From NCBI RefSeq assembly GCF_010131535.1, contig NZ_WUBS01000015.1:114174-178173 (forward strand): a DNA stretch of 64,000 nt, in the 5' to 3' direction. Source of the DNA: Acerihabitans arboris. Lineage in GTDB: Bacteria; Pseudomonadota; Gammaproteobacteria; Enterobacterales; Enterobacteriaceae. Both the position numbers and the translations under genes were made by a program. Below the pieces are notes generated by a model. That model saw nothing but the letters and a program-made list of their open reading frames with translations, did not search any database and was not told the DNA's origin. Below, one piece after another: positions 62,101 through 64,000 of the stretch; positions within the stretch are counted from its first letter, which is position 1; the number at the start of each line of letters is the position of its first letter.

Positions 62101-62132
62101 GCCTTGGCTTTCGCAGCGGCGAAAGCCAAGGC
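62101..62132. repeat. 14-bp perfect hairpin directly after cysS
   Basis: GCCTTGGCTTTCGC and GCGAAAGCCAAGGC around a 4-base loop, 9 bases past the cysS stop. A run of G follows instead of T, so it is more likely an mRNA 3'-end stabiliser than a terminator. Confidence 0.75.
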
Positions 62133-62150
62133 CGGGGGGGTGCCGCGGCC

Positions 62151-62192
62151 AAAACCAGCAGGGCGCGGTATTATCCGCGCCCTGCTGGTTTT
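62151..62192. terminator. Bidirectional terminator between cysS and ybcJ
   Basis: A perfect 18-bp stem (AAAACCAGCAGGGCGCGG and its complement) has a 6-base loop, with TTTT inside the stem end on each strand. It lies between convergent genes. Confidence 0.88.
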
Positions 62193-62314
62193 ACAACTGG
62201 GCTATTCACCACCCGCCGCTTATCACTTATAGGTTACCGCTTAACGCCAACGCCGGATTCGGCGGCCCGGGCCAAATCCGTCCCTGGCCGATACGCGCCG
62301 GTGCGGTTAACGGT

Positions 62315-62527
62315 CTATTCGACGACTTTTACCACCTGGCCTAAAAATTCAACCTGCTGGTCGGCAACGATCTTACACCGTTTGCGGGTTTCCATCGCGC
62401 CGTTGACCTTGACCTGCTGACCATAAATGGCGGTTTTTGCCGCCGCGCCGCTGTGACACCAACCCTGAATCTTCAGTAAATCGCACAGTTCAATGTACGG
62501 ATGGCCGTCAAGTGAGAAAGTTTCCAT
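62315..62527 (-). CDS. ybcJ: S4-domain RNA-binding protein YbcJ
   Basis: Small S4-like RNA-binding protein of 70 residues, same length as E. coli YbcJ; thought to act on RNA or ribosomes, role not defined. The S4 helix-strand motif is GHPYIELCDLLKIQGWCHSG followed by AAAKTAIYGQQVKVNG and a basic KRCKIV. It lies 12 bases after folD on the same strand, so folD-ybcJ is probably an operon. Confidence 0.95.
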   Translation of the reverse strand: METFSLDGHPYIELCDLLKIQGWCHSGAAAKTAIYGQQVKVNGAMETRKRCKIVADQQVEFLGQVVKVVE

Positions 62528-62539
62528 CGTGTTCCGCCG

Positions 62540-63403
<864 letters not shown>

Positions 63404-63527
63404 CAGAATCGGCAATCCATCAGTGTAATCGTGCTGTGATGGGGGTATTTTGGCAGAAGCGCGGCCCGCTGTCAGGCACTGAATGAAATCCTTTTGTTCA
63501 GCGAACCACCGGTCGGCAGAAAAGCCA

Positions 63528-63555
63528 TTGACTCAACCGGTCCGCTCCGTATAAT
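63528..63555 (+). promoter_or_regulatory. Promoter of tRNA-Arg
   Basis: TTGACT (63528-63533), 16 bases, TATAAT (63550-63555): one mismatch to the sigma-70 hexamers. The expected start is about 25 bases before the tRNA. Confidence 0.85.
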
Positions 63556-63586
63556 CCAACCGCATTATCCAGCAACTTCCCGCAAT

Positions 63587-63663
63587 GCGCCCTTAGCTCA
63601 GTCGGATAGAGCAACGGCCTTCTAAGCCGTAGGTCACAGGTTCGAATCCTGTAGGGCGTACCA
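63587..63663 (+). tRNA. argU: tRNA-Arg, anticodon UCU
   Basis: 77 bases including an encoded CCA. Acceptor GCGCCCT pairs with AGGGCGT, the D arm is AGCTCAGTCGGATAGAGCA, the anticodon loop CTTCTAA has anticodon TCT, and the T loop is GGTTCGAATCC. It reads the rare AGA/AGG codons. In E. coli argU follows folD and is the attachment site of prophage DLP12; the integrase remnant beside it here fits the same use. Confidence 0.97.
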
Positions 63664-63678
63664 TTTGGAATCAGTAAG

Positions 63679-63901
63679 TTATGCTGTTTTGATTCTCGCT
63701 TCTTTTTCGCCTTGTATCGCTGGCGTGTCGTTATCGCCAAATATCGCATCCAGTTTGCAGGCATGTTGCGTTACATGATTCGGCGCCAGATGAGCATATC
63801 TGCGTACCATTTCTATACTCTCCAAGCCTCCCATTTCCTGAAACGATGATAACGGAACACCGGACTGGATTTGGTTTGTAAGCGTACGCCCAGAGCCGTC
63901 T
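63679..63901 (-). pseudogene. 3' fragment of a phage-type tyrosine integrase gene
   Basis: On the minus strand an uninterrupted frame of about 70 codons ends at TAA (63681-63679). It has no start and is closed upstream by an in-frame TAA. It contains [20 protein letters not shown], then [20 protein letters not shown] and AIFGDN: the conserved C-terminus of lambda-type integrases, including the catalytic Tyr in RRYAHL. The preceding RHT(W/F) box and the rest of the catalytic domain are missing. Lying 16 bases beyond argU, it marks a past integration. The true left boundary of homology is near 63880-63905. Confidence 0.85.
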
Positions 63902-64000
63902 GTTAATTACCCGTCAAGTTGTCGAAGATGATGTCCATCATTTTTTTTAATGGACGCTACTCATGAAACAAACCCCCGCAAAACCCTCAAGACATCGTCC
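63902..64000 (+). other. Right edge of window, unidentified
   Basis: The integrase homology stops here. A possible ORF begins with ATG at 63963 (MKQTPAKPSRHR...) and runs off the window, preceded by GGACGCTACTC, a weak ribosome site. It could be the start of an insertion sequence or other cargo that broke the integrase gene. Too little is visible to name it. Confidence 0.3.

Noticed and set aside
63498..63764. An 88-codon frame on the minus strand covering the tRNA gene
   Set aside because: It is the antisense reading of tRNA-Arg (the RIRTCDLRLRRP type of peptide), a common mis-annotation.

Overview
The window is a stretch of enterobacterial core chromosome, GC-rich (roughly 55-60 % by eye). 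Gene order follows the Escherichia coli tig-to-argU region almost gene for gene: tig-clpP-clpX-lon-hupB-ppiD-ybaV, queC, ybaO(decR)-mdlA-mdlB-glnK-amtB-tesB-ybaY-ybaZ-ffs, hha-tomB, acrB-acrA-acrR, rsmS-priC-apt-dnaX-ybaB-recR-htpG-adk-hemH, ybaL-fsr-ybaK-ybaP, copA/cueR, ybbJ-qmcA-cnoX, ybbO-tesA/ybbA-ybbP, purK-purE-lpxH-ppiB, cysS, ybcJ-folD-argU. Protein similarity recalled from memory is high but not E. coli-level. A Pectobacteriaceae or Sodalis-like member of Enterobacterales is my best guess (inference; no search was run).

Bases 1-8.2 kb are a proteostasis block: trigger factor, ClpXP, Lon, HU-beta and PpiD. Clear sigma-32 type promoters lie before clpP and lon, and another before htpG at 35.5 kb. 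From 8.2 to 20.2 kb come a ComEA-like HhH protein behind a 10-bp tandem repeat, a ribbon-helix-helix protein, queC, a cysteine-catabolism enzyme with its divergent Lrp-type regulator, the MdlAB exporter, a sigma-54/NtrC-controlled glnK-amtB operon, tesB, ybaY, the alkyltransferase-like atl, and 4.5S RNA.

From 20.5 to 25 kb are hha-tomB and then a zinc-starvation cassette not found at this place in E. coli. It holds a three-gene zinc/manganese-type ABC importer and, facing it, the zinc-free ribosomal proteins L31B and L36B. Each transcription unit is preceded by a Zur-box-like palindrome. A 47-codon hydrophobic ORF is fused by an ATGA overlap to the importer ATPase gene. AcrAB-AcrR follows, with a perfect 24-bp AcrR operator.

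From 30 to 44.5 kb are replication and repair genes (priC, dnaX, ybaB, recR), apt, htpG, adk, hemH, a CPA2 antiporter, fsr, ybaK and ybaP. The dnaX gene has an enlarged, internally repeated linker before a poly-A slippery site. From 44.5 to 54.8 kb are copA/cueR with a CueR promoter, membrane-quality genes (qmcA, ybbJ, cnoX) and the tesA/ybbA-ybbP block. copA retains a -1 frameshift site predicted to release a 74-residue copper chaperone. From 55 to 63.7 kb are a monomeric NADP-isocitrate dehydrogenase (an accessory insertion relative to E. coli), purEK under a PurR box, lpxH-ppiB, cysS, ybcJ and folD. The window ends with tRNA-Arg(UCU), beside which lies the 3' stub of a phage-type integrase gene.

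I found no CRISPR array, secretion system, defence island or wholly unknown multi-gene system. The most informative non-routine signals are the two recoding sites, the zinc cassette with its coupled micro-ORF, the repeat-bearing ybaV leader, the auto-regulation-like palindrome of the RHH gene, and the integrase scar at argU.
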